The position numbers were made by a program, and so were the translations under genes. DNA of 64,000 nt from contig NZ_CP033073.1 in NCBI RefSeq assembly GCF_003675325.1, positions 6,448,001-6,512,000 of the forward strand, read 5' to 3'. This document shows, one piece after another, positions 25,808 to 35,255 of the stretch. Within the stretch, counting starts at the first letter, position 1; each line of letters starts with the position of its first letter. The DNA is from Streptomyces dangxiongensis (lineage in GTDB: Bacteria; Actinomycetota; Actinomycetes; Streptomycetales; Streptomycetaceae). A model generated the notes under the pieces. That model made no database searches. It was not told where the DNA came from and saw only the letters and a program-made list of their open reading frames with translations.

Positions 25808-26113
25808 GATCCTGCCTCCCGTGCACGGTGAGGTCACTGTGGGCGCGGACATGCCGCATCCGCGTGCTGGGGCGGTTCCGGCGACGCCCGCGGTCATTCG
25901 AGCTTTCCACTCCCGTCACGCCGCGTCCATACGAAGGGCCACGAAGGGTGCGTACGGGACATCGAACGCGTCACGAACGCCCCGCGCACGGTGGTGCGCC
26001 CCGCTTCCCGGCGCGGCTGCGGGTGCCCGCCCGCCACGCACGCGCGTGCGTGGCTACGATGGGCCAGCCGGTGGCCACCAGGGGCCGCGGCGACACCGAC
26101 CGTCGGGAAGGCC
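25808..26113. other. Divergent spacer between EF-G2 and the PIM operon
   Basis: 306 bases without a supported gene. It holds the EF-G2 promoter on the minus strand and the pgsA1 promoter with its palindrome at 26034-26060 on the plus strand. Confidence 0.6.
26034..26060 (+). promoter_or_regulatory. 20-bp palindrome abutting the -10 box of the PIM operon
   Basis: CCACGCACGCGCGTGCGTGG (26034-26053) is a perfect palindrome, followed one base later by TACGAT (26055-26060), a good -10 box, 54 nt before pgsA1. The palindrome occupies the -35/spacer region, the classical place for a repressor or activator site. Confidence 0.55.
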
Positions 26114-26779
26114 ATGCTGAACAAGTACGCGCGTGCATTTTTCACGCGTGTCCTCACACCGTTCGCCGCGTTTCTCATCCGCCGGGGCGTGAGCCCCGAC
26201 ACGGTCACACTCCTCGGCACGGCCGGGGTGGTCGCGGGTGCGCTGGTCTTCTACCCCCGGGGCGAGTTCTTCTGGGGCACGGTCGTGATCACCCTGTTCG
26301 TCTTCTCCGACCTGGTCGACGGCAACATGGCCCGCCAGCTCGGCCGTTCCAGCCGCTGGGGCGCCTTCCTCGACTCCACCCTGGACCGGGTCGCCGACGG
26401 CGCGATCTTCGGCGGGTTCGCGCTCTGGTACGCGGGCCACGGCAACGACGACGTGCTGTGCGCGGTGTCGATCTTCTGCCTGGCCAGCGGGCAGGTCGTG
26501 TCGTACACCAAGGCGCGCGGCGAGTCGATCGGGCTGCCGGTCGCCGTCAACGGGCTCGTCGAGCGCGCCGAGCGGCTGGTGATCTCGCTGGTCGCGGCCG
26601 GCTTCGCCGGTCTGCACGAGTTCGGCGTGCCGGGCGTCCGGTGGCTGCTGCCGGTCGCCCTGTGGATCGTCGCCGTCGGCAGCCTCGTCACGCTGGTCCA
26701 GCGGGTCGTCACCGTGCGCCGCGAGTCCGCCGAGGCGGAGGCGGAGGCTCGGCCGACCGCCGGCGAGGCGGCGCAGTGA
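26114..26779 (+). CDS. pgsA1: Phosphatidylinositol phosphate synthase (CDP-alcohol phosphatidyltransferase)
   Basis: 221 aa from ATG 26114. The complete CDP-alcohol phosphotransferase signature is present: D66xxD69G70xxA73R74, G83xxxD87xxxD91. The segment RWGAFLDSTLDR is typical of the actinobacterial PIPS branch. Several transmembrane helices surround it. It should transfer the phosphatidyl group of CDP-diacylglycerol to inositol-1-phosphate, giving PIP, the precursor of phosphatidylinositol. First gene of a tight operon; its stop overlaps the GTG of the acyltransferase gene (GTGA). Confidence 0.95.
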   Translation: MLNKYARAFFTRVLTPFAAFLIRRGVSPDTVTLLGTAGVVAGALVFYPRGEFFWGTVVITLFVFSDLVDGNMARQLGRSSRWGAFLDSTLDRVADGAIFGGFALWYAGHGNDDVLCAVSIFCLASGQVVSYTKARGESIGLPVAVNGLVERAERLVISLVAAGFAGLHEFGVPGVRWLLPVALWIVAVGSLVTLVQRVVTVRRESAEAEAEARPTAGEAAQ

Positions 26780-27684
26780 CCGGCGCCGACCGGCTCACCG
26801 ACGCGCTGTACGGCGCCGGCTGGAGCACGGTCAAGAAGCTCCCCGAGCCCGCCGCGGCGCGCCTGGGCCGGACCATCGCCGACCTCGCCTGGAAACGGCG
26901 CGGCAAGGGCGTACAGCGTCTGGAGTCCAACTACGCGCGCGTGGTGCCCGGCGCGAGCCCCGAGCGGCTCGCCGAACTGTCCCGCGCGGGCATGCGTTCC
27001 TACCTGCGGTACTGGATGGAGTCCTTCCGGCTGCCGGCCTGGAGCGCCGAGCGGATCAGCTCGGGCTTCGACCCCAAGGACCTGCACCACCTGACCGACG
27101 GGCTGGCCGCCGGCCGGGGCGTGGTCCTCGCGCTGCCGCACCTGGCCAACTGGGACCTGGCGGGCGCCTGGGTCACCACCGCCCTGGAGACGCCGTTCAC
27201 CACGGTCGCCGAACGTCTGAAGCCGGAGACGCTCTACGACCGCTTCGTCGCCTACCGCGAGGGCCTCGGCATGGAGGTCCTGCCGCACAGCGGCGGCTCC
27301 GCCTTCGGCACCCTGGCCCGCAGGCTGCGCGACGGCGGCCTGGTCTGCCTGGTCGCCGACCGCGACCTGTCCGCCTCCGGCGTCGAGGTCGACTTCTTCG
27401 GCGAGAGGGCCCGCATGCCCGCCGGCCCCGCCCTCCTCGCCCAGCAGACGGGCGCGCTGCTGCTGCCCGCCACCCTCTGGTACGACGACTCGCCCGTCAT
27501 GCGGGGCCGGGTGCACCCGCCCGTCGAGGTCCCCGCCTCCGGCACGCGGACCGAGAGGACGGCCGTCATGACCCAGGCACTGGCCGACGCCTTCGCCGGC
27601 GGGATCGCCGACCACCCCGAGGACTGGCACATGCTCCAGCGCCTGTGGCTCGCCGACCTCGACCCCACGAAGGGACCCGCGTGA
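26776..27684 (+). CDS. patA: Phosphatidylinositol mannoside acyltransferase
   Basis: 302 aa from GTG 26776, overlapping the pgsA1 stop. LPLAT-superfamily acyltransferase related to HtrB/LpxL: catalytic HLANWD motif (H122, D127), then VADRDLSASGVEVDFFG and ARMPAGPALLAQQTGA. It should acylate the mannose of PIM1 with palmitoyl-CoA on the cytoplasmic membrane face. Its neighbours pgsA1 and pimA support this over a lipid A-type role. The stop overlaps the pimA start (GTGA at 27681-27684). Confidence 0.93.
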   Translation: MTGADRLTDALYGAGWSTVKKLPEPAAARLGRTIADLAWKRRGKGVQRLESNYARVVPGASPERLAELSRAGMRSYLRYWMESFRLPAWSAERISSGFDPKDLHHLTDGLAAGRGVVLALPHLANWDLAGAWVTTALETPFTTVAERLKPETLYDRFVAYREGLGMEVLPHSGGSAFGTLARRLRDGGLVCLVADRDLSASGVEVDFFGERARMPAGPALLAQQTGALLLPATLWYDDSPVMRGRVHPPVEVPASGTRTERTAVMTQALADAFAGGIADHPEDWHMLQRLWLADLDPTKGPA

Positions 27685-28919
27685 GAATCGGGATCGTCTG
27701 CCCGTACTCCTGGGACGTGCCCGGTGGCGTCCAGTTCCACATCCGCGACCTCGCCGAGTACTTCCTCCGCCTCGGCCACGAGGTGTCCGTCCTCGCCCCG
27801 GCCGACGACGACACCCCGCTGCCGCCCTACGTCGTCTCGGCCGGCCGCGCCGTCCCGGTGCCCTACAACGGCTCGGTCGCCCGGCTGAACTTCGGGTTCC
27901 TGTCGGCCGCGCGGGTGCGGCGCTGGCTGCACGACGGCAAGTTCGACGTGGTCCACATCCACGAGCCGACCTCGCCCTCGCTCGGCCTGCTGACCTGCTG
28001 GGCGGCGTCCGGCCCGATCGTGGCCACCTTCCACACCTCCAACCCGCGCTCGCGCGCGATGATCGCCGCCTACGCGATCCTCCAGGCCGCCCTGGAGAAG
28101 ATCAGCGCGCGCATCGCGGTGAGCGAGTACGCCCGCCGCACCCTGGTCGAGCACCTGGGCGGGGACGCGGTGGTCATCCCCAACGGCGTCGACGTGGACT
28201 TCTTCGCCAAGGCCGACCCCGACCCGCGGTGGCAGGGCGACACCATCGGCTTCATCGGCCGCATCGACGAGCCCCGCAAGGGCCTGCCCGTGCTGATGAA
28301 GGCCCTGCCGGACATCGTGGCCGCCCGGCCGGGGACGCGATTGCTGGTGGCTGGCCGGGGCGACGAGGAGGCGGCCGTCCAGAACCTGCCCAAGGAGCTG
28401 CGCTCGCGCGTGGAGTTCCTCGGCATGATCAGCGACGAGGACAAGGCGCGTCTCCTGCGCAGCGTCGACCTGTACGTCGCGCCCAACACCGGCGGCGAGA
28501 GCTTCGGCATCGTCCTCGTCGAGGCGTTGTCCGCGGGTGCCCCCGTCCTCGCCTCCGACCTGGACGCCTTCGTACAGGTCCTCGACCAGGGCGGGGCCGG
28601 CGAGGTCTTCGCCAACGAGAACGCGACCGCGCTGGCGGAGGCGGCCGTACGGCTGCTGGCGGACCCGGCGCGCCGGGCGCGCTTGCGCGAGCGCGGCAGC
28701 GCCCACGTGCGGCGGTTCGACTGGTCCACGGTCGGCGCGGACATCCTGTCCGTCTACGAGACGGTGACGGCCGGCGCGGCGGCGGTCGCCGCGGACGAGC
28801 GGACGACGGGCCTGCGGGCCCGCTTCGGCCTGACCCGGGACGGGAGCGGCAGCACCCGCGAGCAACCGACGGCTCCGGGACTCCGGGACCGAGACGGGGG
28901 CGTTCCGAGCAGCCGATAG
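27681..28919 (+). CDS. pimA: Phosphatidyl-myo-inositol alpha-mannosyltransferase
   Basis: 412 aa from GTG 27681. GT-B fold, GT4 family: N-terminal CPYSWDVPGGVQFH (7-20), the HIHEPTSPS motif near residue 93, and the sugar-nucleotide site GGESFGIVLVEALSAG with E273. It uses GDP-mannose to add the first mannose to phosphatidylinositol. The last ~45 residues are a low-complexity, Arg/Gly/Thr-rich tail. Third gene of the coupled pgsA1-patA-pimA set. Confidence 0.95.
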   Translation: MRIGIVCPYSWDVPGGVQFHIRDLAEYFLRLGHEVSVLAPADDDTPLPPYVVSAGRAVPVPYNGSVARLNFGFLSAARVRRWLHDGKFDVVHIHEPTSPSLGLLTCWAASGPIVATFHTSNPRSRAMIAAYAILQAALEKISARIAVSEYARRTLVEHLGGDAVVIPNGVDVDFFAKADPDPRWQGDTIGFIGRIDEPRKGLPVLMKALPDIVAARPGTRLLVAGRGDEEAAVQNLPKELRSRVEFLGMISDEDKARLLRSVDLYVAPNTGGESFGIVLVEALSAGAPVLASDLDAFVQVLDQGGAGEVFANENATALAEAAVRLLADPARRARLRERGSAHVRRFDWSTVGADILSVYETVTAGAAAVAADERTTGLRARFGLTRDGSGSTREQPTAPGLRDRDGGVPSSR

Positions 28920-28928
28920 CCTTCGGCC

Positions 28929-29471
28929 GTGACCGTAACCCTCATCTGGATCCTTCTCGCGCTCGTCGCCGTCGGCGTGTACCTGAGCTGGACGGCCGGC
29001 CGGCTCGACCGGCTGCACGTGCGGATGGACGCCGCCCGGGCCGCCCTCGACGCCCAGTTGCTGCGGCGGGCCTCCGTGGCGCAGGAACTGGCCACCTCGG
29101 GCGTCCTGGACCCGGCGGCCTCGATCGTGCTGTACGAGGCCGCGCACGCCGCCCGGCAGGCCGAGGAGGAGCAGCGGGAGGTCGCCGAGAGCGAACTGAG
29201 CCAGGCACTGCGCGCGGTCTTCGCCGAACCGGCGCAGGTGGAGGCCGTACGGGAGGCGCCGGGCGGTGAGGAGGCCGCCCGCGAGCTGGCCGAGGCCGTC
29301 CGCCGGGTGCCGATGGCCCGCCGCTTCCACAACGACGGCGTGGGGGCCGCGCGCAGACTGCGGGAACACCGCAAGGTGCGCTGGTTCCGGCTGGCCGGCC
29401 ACGCCCCGTTCCCGCTGGCCGTCGAGATGGACGACGAGCCGCCCGCGGCCCTGGTGGAACGGGTCTCCTGA
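28929..29471 (+). CDS. Conserved membrane-anchored coiled-coil protein (Rv2609c-like position)
   Basis: 180 aa from GTG 28929, 9 nt after pimA. One N-terminal membrane segment (about residues 3-22, [17 protein letters not shown]) precedes a long acidic/basic helical region (25-165) with heptad-like character, recalling LemA-type topology. It ends in [15 protein letters not shown]. Its place at the end of the PIM operon is conserved in mycobacteria. Function unknown; a scaffold for membrane-bound PIM enzymes would be a guess. Confidence 0.8.
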   Translation: MTVTLIWILLALVAVGVYLSWTAGRLDRLHVRMDAARAALDAQLLRRASVAQELATSGVLDPAASIVLYEAAHAARQAEEEQREVAESELSQALRAVFAEPAQVEAVREAPGGEEAARELAEAVRRVPMARRFHNDGVGAARRLREHRKVRWFRLAGHAPFPLAVEMDDEPPAALVERVS

Positions 29472-29599
29472 CCGCCCGCCGACGGCCCCGGTGGGCCCAA
29501 AACGATCCACCGGCTTTCCATTGGCCCTTGCTTTGGACTGGTCCGCTCGCGTTTCCTCAGCGATGCAGAAGCCTTCTTTTCCCACCAGTGAGGTCGCCC

Positions 29600-30505
29600 G
29601 TGTCCACCATCGACAACCAGGCTCCCGAGACCGGCACCGCCCGCGTGAAGCGCGGCATGGCCGAGCAGCTCAAGGGCGGCGTGATCATGGACGTCGTCAC
29701 GCCGGAGCAGGCGAAGATCGCCGAGGACGCGGGCGCCGTCGCCGTCATGGCCCTGGAGCGGGTCCCCGCGGACATCCGCAAGGACGGCGGCGTGGCCCGC
29801 ATGTCCGACCCGGACATGATCGAGGGCATCATCGACGCCGTCTCGATCCCGGTCATGGCCAAGTCCCGCATCGGCCACTTCGTCGAGGCCCAGGTGCTCC
29901 AGTCCCTCGGCGTCGACTACATCGACGAATCCGAGGTGCTGACCCCGGCCGACGAGGTCAACCACTCCGACAAGTGGTCCTTCACGACCCCCTTCGTGTG
30001 CGGTGCGACCAACCTGGGCGAGGCCCTGCGTCGCATCGCCGAGGGCGCCGCGATGATCCGCTCCAAGGGCGAGGCCGGCACCGGCAACGTCGTCGAGGCC
30101 GTCCGCCACCTGCGCCAGATCAAGAACGAGATCGCCAGGCTGCGCGGCTACGACAACCACGAGCTGTACGCGGCGGCCAAGGAACTGCGCGCCCCGTACG
30201 AGCTGGTCAAGGAGGTCGCCGAGCTGGGCAAGCTCCCCGTGGTCCTCTTCTCCGCCGGCGGTGTCGCCACCCCGGCCGACGCGGCCCTGATGCGCCAGCT
30301 CGGTGCCGAGGGCGTGTTCGTCGGCTCCGGCATCTTCAAGTCGGGCGACCCGGCCAAGCGCGCCGCCGCCATCGTGAAGGCCACCACCTTCTACGACGAC
30401 CCGAAGATCATCGCGGACGCGTCCCGCAACCTCGGCGAGGCCATGGTCGGCATCAACTGCGACACCCTCCCCGAGGCCGAGCGCTACGCGAACCGCGGCT
30501 GGTAA
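29600..30505 (+). CDS. pdxS: Pyridoxal 5'-phosphate synthase, synthase subunit
   Basis: 301 aa from GTG 29600 with GTGAGG 6-7 nt upstream. Near-invariant TIM-barrel sequence: VIMDVV with D31, VMAKSRIGH with K88 (imine-forming), [12 protein letters not shown] with K156, and the C-terminal phosphate site [14 protein letters not shown]. It combines ribose-5-phosphate, glyceraldehyde-3-phosphate and ammonia from PdxT to make PLP as a dodecamer with 12 PdxT. Separated from pdxT by 13 nt. Confidence 0.98.
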   Translation: MSTIDNQAPETGTARVKRGMAEQLKGGVIMDVVTPEQAKIAEDAGAVAVMALERVPADIRKDGGVARMSDPDMIEGIIDAVSIPVMAKSRIGHFVEAQVLQSLGVDYIDESEVLTPADEVNHSDKWSFTTPFVCGATNLGEALRRIAEGAAMIRSKGEAGTGNVVEAVRHLRQIKNEIARLRGYDNHELYAAAKELRAPYELVKEVAELGKLPVVLFSAGGVATPADAALMRQLGAEGVFVGSGIFKSGDPAKRAAAIVKATTFYDDPKIIADASRNLGEAMVGINCDTLPEAERYANRGW

Positions 30506-30518
30506 GGCACCGGAACAC

Positions 30519-31124
30519 ATGAACACCCCCGTCATAGGCGTCCTGGCCCTCCAGGGCGACGTACGGGAGCACCTCATCGCCCTGGCCGCGGCGGACGCCG
30601 TGGCCAGGCCGGTGCGGCGCCCCGAGGAACTCGCCGAGGTCGACGGCCTCGTCCTGCCCGGCGGCGAGTCCACCACCATCTCCAAGCTGGCCGTCCTCTT
30701 CGGAGTGATGGAGCCGCTCCGCGCGCGCGTGCGCGCCGGCCTGCCCGTCTACGGCACCTGCGCAGGCATGATCCTGCTCGCCGACAAGATCCTCGACCCG
30801 CGCTCGGGCCAGGAGACCATCGGCGGCATCGACATGATCGTGCGCCGCAACGCCTTCGGGCGGCAGAACGAGTCGTTCGAGGCCGCGGTCGACGTGCGGG
30901 GCGTCACGGGCGATCCTGTGGAGGGCGTGTTCATCCGCGCTCCCTGGGTGGAGTCCGTGGGCGCCGGTGCCGAGGTGCTCGCCGAGCACGAGGGCCACAT
31001 CGTCGCGGTGCGCCAGGGCAACGTGCTCGCCACTTCCTTCCACCCGGAGCTGACCGGCGACCACCGTGTGCACTCGCTGTTCGTCGACATGGTGCGCGCC
31101 GACCGGACACCGGAGTCCTTGTAG
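30519..31124 (+). CDS. pdxT: Pyridoxal 5'-phosphate synthase, glutaminase subunit
   Basis: 201 aa from ATG 30519. Class I glutamine amidotransferase: [12 protein letters not shown] (47-57), nucleophile C81 in YGTCAGMIL, and H175/E177 in SFHPEL. It supplies ammonia to PdxS. The GGID segment and start [13 protein letters not shown] are typical of PdxT and exclude HisH or GuaA. Confidence 0.97.
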   Translation: MNTPVIGVLALQGDVREHLIALAAADAVARPVRRPEELAEVDGLVLPGGESTTISKLAVLFGVMEPLRARVRAGLPVYGTCAGMILLADKILDPRSGQETIGGIDMIVRRNAFGRQNESFEAAVDVRGVTGDPVEGVFIRAPWVESVGAGAEVLAEHEGHIVAVRQGNVLATSFHPELTGDHRVHSLFVDMVRADRTPESL

Positions 31125-31172
31125 GATCTCTGCCGTTCGTACAGAGATGGGTTACGCGAAGGAGACAGGCAG

Positions 31173-31925
31173 ATGTCCGGCCACTCTAAATGGGCCACGA
31201 CGAAGCACAAGAAGGCCGTGATCGACGCCAAACGCGGCAAGCTCTTCGCGAAGCTGATCAAGAACATCGAGGTCGCGGCGCGGACGGGCGGCGCCGACCC
31301 GGACGGCAACCCGACGCTGTACGACGCCATCCAGAAGGCGAAGAAGTCGTCGGTCCCGAACAAGAACATCGATTCCGCGGTCAAGCGCGGCGCGGGTCTC
31401 GAGGCCGGCGGCGCCGACTACGAGACGATCATGTACGAGGGCTACGGCCCCAACGGTGTCGCGGTGCTCATCGAGTGCCTCACCGACAACCGCAACCGCG
31501 CCGCCTCCGAGGTCCGCGTCGCCATGACCCGCAACGGCGGCTCCATGGCGGACCCGGGCTCGGTGTCGTACCTGTTCAACCGCAAGGGCGTGGTGATCGT
31601 CCCCAAGGGTGAGCTGGCCGAGGACGACGTGCTCGGCGCCGTGCTCGAGGCCGGTGCCGAGGAGGTCAACGACCTCGGCGAGTCCTTCGAGGTCATCAGC
31701 GAGGCCACCGACATGGTCGCGGTCCGCACCGCCCTCCAGGACGCCGGCATCGACTACGACTCCGCCGAGGCCAACTTCGTCCCCACCATGCAGGTCGAGC
31801 TGGACGAGGACGGCGCGAGGAAGATCTTCAAGCTCATCGACGCGCTCGAGGACAGCGACGACGTGCAGAACGTCTTCGCCAACTTCGACGTGAGCGACGA
31901 GGTCATGGAGAAGGTCGACGCGTAA
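31173..31925 (+). CDS. yebC: YebC/PmpR-family regulator (TACO1-like)
   Basis: 250 aa from ATG 31173 with GAAGGAGA upstream. Characteristic [20 protein letters not shown] start, [14 protein letters not shown] and the acidic central domain. The family binds DNA (some members regulate transcription near ruvC) and, per recent work, aids translation of proline-rich stretches. It lies directly before ruvC, as in many bacteria. Confidence 0.96.
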   Translation: MSGHSKWATTKHKKAVIDAKRGKLFAKLIKNIEVAARTGGADPDGNPTLYDAIQKAKKSSVPNKNIDSAVKRGAGLEAGGADYETIMYEGYGPNGVAVLIECLTDNRNRAASEVRVAMTRNGGSMADPGSVSYLFNRKGVVIVPKGELAEDDVLGAVLEAGAEEVNDLGESFEVISEATDMVAVRTALQDAGIDYDSAEANFVPTMQVELDEDGARKIFKLIDALEDSDDVQNVFANFDVSDEVMEKVDA

Positions 31926-32059
31926 CGCGCACGGCTGCTCACGGGCCGACGGGACATCACCCGTCGGCCCGTCGCGTTGCCGGGCGCCCGGCGGGTGCGA
32001 GGCGTTGTCGGTGGCACCCGCTAGCCTGCACGAACAGGCCGTCGATCGGAGGGGGCGCG

Positions 32060-32599
32060 GTGCGCGTACTGGGGGTGGACCCCGGGCTGACCCGGTGCGG
32101 GATCGGCGTCGTCGAGGGGGTCGCGGGCCGCCCGCTCACGATGCTCGGCGTCGGCGTCGTACGGACACCCGCGGACGCCGACCTCAGCCACCGGCTGCTC
32201 GGTGTCGAGCAGGGCATCGAGCGGTGGCTGGACGAGCACCGGCCCGAGTGCGTCGCCGTGGAGCGCGTCTTCAGCCAGCACAACGTCCGCACGGTCATGG
32301 GCACCGCCCAGGCCAGCGCCGTCGCCATGCTGTGCGCCGCCCGGCGCGGCATCCCCGTCGCCCTGCACACCCCCAGCGAGGTCAAGGCCGCCGTCACCGG
32401 CAGCGGACGCGCCGACAAGGCGCAGGTGGGCGCCATGGTCACCCGACTGCTCCGGCTGTCGGCACCGCCCAGGCCCGCCGACGCCGCCGATGCCCTCGCC
32501 CTCGCCATCTGCCACATCTGGCGCGCCCCCGCGCAGAACCGGCTCCAGCAGGCCGTCGCCCTGCACACCGCCCACGCAACGAAAGGCCGTACGGCATGA
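32060..32599 (+). CDS. ruvC: Holliday-junction resolvase RuvC
   Basis: 179 aa from GTG 32060 (GGAGGGGG upstream). The four catalytic acids are present: D7 ([11 protein letters not shown]), E68 (VAVERVF), D141 and D144 (DAADALALA). Cuts Holliday junctions symmetrically after branch migration by RuvAB. The stop overlaps the ruvA start. Confidence 0.97.
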   Translation: MRVLGVDPGLTRCGIGVVEGVAGRPLTMLGVGVVRTPADADLSHRLLGVEQGIERWLDEHRPECVAVERVFSQHNVRTVMGTAQASAVAMLCAARRGIPVALHTPSEVKAAVTGSGRADKAQVGAMVTRLLRLSAPPRPADAADALALAICHIWRAPAQNRLQQAVALHTAHATKGRTA

Positions 32600-33201
32600 T
32601 CGCCTTCGTCAGCGGCACGGTCGCCGCACTCGCCCCCGACGCAGCCGTCGTCGAGGTCGGCGGCGTCGGCATGGCCGTCCAGTGCACGCCGAACACGCTC
32701 TCGACGCTCCGGATCGGCCAGCCGGCCAGACTCCACACATCCCTCGTCGTCCGCGAGGACTCGCTCACCCTCTACGGCTTCGCCGACGACGACGAACGCC
32801 AGACCTTCGAGCTGCTCCAGACAGCGAGCGGGGTCGGCCCCCGCCTCGCCCAGGCGATGCTCGCCGTGCACACCCCCGACGCCCTGCGCCGCGCGGTCGC
32901 CACCGGCGACGAGAAGGCCCTCACCGCCGTCCCCGGCATCGGGCGGAAGGGCGCCCAGAAGCTGCTGCTGGAGCTGAAGGACCGGCTCGGCGAGCCGGTC
33001 GGCGGCCCCGCCGTCGGCGCACCCGTCAGCCAGGGCTGGCGCGACCAGTTGCACGCGGCCCTGCTCGGCCTCGGCTACGCCACCCGGGAGGCCGACGAGG
33101 CGGTCGCCGCCGTCGCCCCCCAGGCCGAGGCCGCCGAGGGCACCCCCGAGGTGGGCCGGCTGCTCAAGGCCGCCCTTCAGACGCTGAACCGAGCCCGCTG
33201 A
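32596..33201 (+). CDS. ruvA: Holliday-junction DNA helicase subunit RuvA
   Basis: 201 aa, ATG 32596 within the ruvC stop (ATGA). N-terminal OB fold ([12 protein letters not shown], then [11 protein letters not shown]), two helix-hairpin-helix motifs ([12 protein letters not shown] and [16 protein letters not shown]) and a C-terminal domain III that contacts RuvB. Binds four-way junctions and loads RuvB. Confidence 0.97.
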   Translation: MIAFVSGTVAALAPDAAVVEVGGVGMAVQCTPNTLSTLRIGQPARLHTSLVVREDSLTLYGFADDDERQTFELLQTASGVGPRLAQAMLAVHTPDALRRAVATGDEKALTAVPGIGRKGAQKLLLELKDRLGEPVGGPAVGAPVSQGWRDQLHAALLGLGYATREADEAVAAVAPQAEAAEGTPEVGRLLKAALQTLNRAR

Positions 33202-33225
33202 CCGAGACCGTCGTAAGGCACACAC

Positions 33226-34308
33226 ATGAACTGGGACGACGACCCGACCGGCACCCCCGCCCCCGACCGGCTGGTGGGCCCGGTCGCCGACCGGGAGGAC
33301 CAGGCCGTCGAGGCCGCCCTGCGCCCCAAGGACCTCGGTGAGTTCATCGGCCAGGAGAAGGTCCGCGAGCAGCTCGACCTGGTGCTGCGGGCCGCACGCG
33401 CGCGTGGCGCCACCGCCGACCACGTCCTGCTCTCCGGCGCGCCCGGCCTCGGCAAGACCACCCTGTCGATGATCATCGCGGCGGAGATGGGCGCCCCCAT
33501 CCGCATCACCTCCGGCCCCGCCATCCAGCACGCCGGCGACCTCGCCGCGATCCTGTCCTCGCTCCAGGAGGGCGAGGTGCTCTTCCTCGACGAGATCCAC
33601 CGCATGTCCCGGCCCGCCGAGGAGATGCTGTACATGGCCATGGAGGACTTCCGTGTCGACGTCATCGTCGGCAAGGGCCCCGGCGCCACCGCGATCCCGC
33701 TGGAACTGCCGCCCTTCACCCTGGTCGGCGCCACCACGCGCGCGGGCCTGCTGCCGCCCCCGCTGCGCGACCGCTTCGGCTTCACCGCGCACATGGAGTT
33801 CTACGAGCCGCGCGAACTGGAGCGCGTCGTGCACCGCTCGGCGAGCCTGCTGGATGTCGAGATCGACCCGGCCGGCGCCGCGGAGATCGCCGGCCGCTCC
33901 CGCGGCACGCCCCGCATCGCCAACCGCCTGCTGCGCCGAGTCCGCGACTACGCGCAGGTCAAGGCCGACGGCATCGTCACCCGCGACATCGCCGCCGCCG
34001 CCCTCGCGGTGTACGAGGTCGACGCGCGCGGCCTGGACCGGCTCGACCGCGCCGTCCTGCAAGCCCTGCTGAAGCTGTTCGGCGGCGGCCCGGTCGGTCT
34101 GTCGACCCTCGCGGTCGCGGTGGGGGAGGAGCGGGAGACGGTGGAGGAGGTCGCCGAACCGTTCCTGGTCCGGGAGGGCCTGCTCGCCCGGACCCCGCGC
34201 GGCCGGGTCGCCACCCCCGCCGCCTGGGCCCACCTCGGCCTCACCCCGCCCCGTTCGGCTCCCGGCGGGGCCGCGTCGAGCGCTCAGCAGGACCTGTTCG
34301 GGGCGTGA
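33226..34308 (+). CDS. ruvB: Holliday-junction branch-migration ATPase RuvB
   Basis: 360 aa from ATG 33226. Walker [10 protein letters not shown] (71-79), Walker B LFLDEIHR (~119-126), sensor GATTRAGLL, arginine-finger region RDRFG, and a C-terminal winged helix ([12 protein letters not shown]). Hexameric motor that drives branch migration with RuvA. Confidence 0.97.
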   Translation: MNWDDDPTGTPAPDRLVGPVADREDQAVEAALRPKDLGEFIGQEKVREQLDLVLRAARARGATADHVLLSGAPGLGKTTLSMIIAAEMGAPIRITSGPAIQHAGDLAAILSSLQEGEVLFLDEIHRMSRPAEEMLYMAMEDFRVDVIVGKGPGATAIPLELPPFTLVGATTRAGLLPPPLRDRFGFTAHMEFYEPRELERVVHRSASLLDVEIDPAGAAEIAGRSRGTPRIANRLLRRVRDYAQVKADGIVTRDIAAAALAVYEVDARGLDRLDRAVLQALLKLFGGGPVGLSTLAVAVGEERETVEEVAEPFLVREGLLARTPRGRVATPAAWAHLGLTPPRSAPGGAASSAQQDLFGA

Positions 34309-34586
34309 CGGCGGCCTGATGCCCGCCCGGGCCTCACCCCGCCCCCGGCGGACCGGCGCGCCGTCGCCCGTCCGGGGGCGGCCGGGCGACGGCCCGATGA
34401 CGACGTGATGCCTTTGTGACGGCAGGGACATTGGCCGCGGCAGGAACCCAGGTGCCATGCTGAGCGTTGTTCCATGCGCGCGGACTCGCTTAGACTCCGC
34501 CGATGCCGCCCTTGCGGGTGGCGCCGACCACACCCCCATCCCAATGGCCGCTCTCCGTCGCGGTCGCGCGAAGGAAACCCCGTCCC

Positions 34587-35111
34587 GTGAATACCTTGAC
34601 CCTTCTCCCCTTCATCGTGCTCATCGCGGCCATGTTCCTGATGACGCGCTCGGCCAAGAAGAAGCAGCAGCAGGCCGCCCAGATGCGCAACGAGATGCAG
34701 CCCGGCTCCGGTGTCCGCACGATCGGGGGGATCTACGCGACGGTCAAGGAGGTCAACGAGGAGACGGTTCTCCTCGACGCCGGCCCCGGCGTGGACCTGC
34801 TGTTCGCGAAGAACGCCATCGGCGCCGTCCTCTCCGACGACGAGTACAACCGCATCGTCCACGGCGTCGAGCACGACCTGAAGTCCGACGCCGCCGTCGT
34901 CCCGGACGACGCGTCCTCCCTCACCGAGACCGACGAGACCGACGGGCCCGCCGCTGCCGCCGCCTCCGACGACAAGATCGACCTCGGTAAGAAGGACGCC
35001 GCCGAGCGCGGCGACGACGCGATCCGGGCCGCCGAGGACAGGGCCCAGGCCGCGGAGGCCGGGACGGACGACGAGCCGAAGAAGACCGACGGCGACTCCG
35101 ACGTGAAGTAG
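34587..35111 (+). CDS. yajC: Preprotein translocase subunit YajC
   Basis: 174 aa from GTG 34587, with AAGGAA upstream. A single N-terminal membrane helix (LTLLPFIVLIAAMFLM, about 4-19) is followed by the family core MQPGSGVRTIGGIYATVKEV. The C-terminal ~70 residues are an Asp/Glu/Ala-rich acidic extension found in actinobacterial YajC. Forms the SecDF-YajC accessory complex with the next two genes. Confidence 0.92.
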   Translation: MNTLTLLPFIVLIAAMFLMTRSAKKKQQQAAQMRNEMQPGSGVRTIGGIYATVKEVNEETVLLDAGPGVDLLFAKNAIGAVLSDDEYNRIVHGVEHDLKSDAAVVPDDASSLTETDETDGPAAAAASDDKIDLGKKDAAERGDDAIRAAEDRAQAAEAGTDDEPKKTDGDSDVK

Positions 35112-35255
35112 TCACGCCCCGGGACGCGCGGCGGGGGCACCACCAGCCCCGCCCCGCGCACCCCGGGCGCGGCTGTCTCGCACGGGAGCCCGACACCATG
35201 TCATGGCCGACCGCGCCGACCGGGCGCGGGGCGGCCCGAGAGGGAGTACGAGAAG

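Noticed and set aside
29472..29599. Riboswitch before pdxS
   Set aside because: Only a short spacer with no stable conserved fold; no known riboswitch matches.
31957..34539. Long minus-strand frame opposite ruvCAB
   Set aside because: Antisense shadow of three certain genes.
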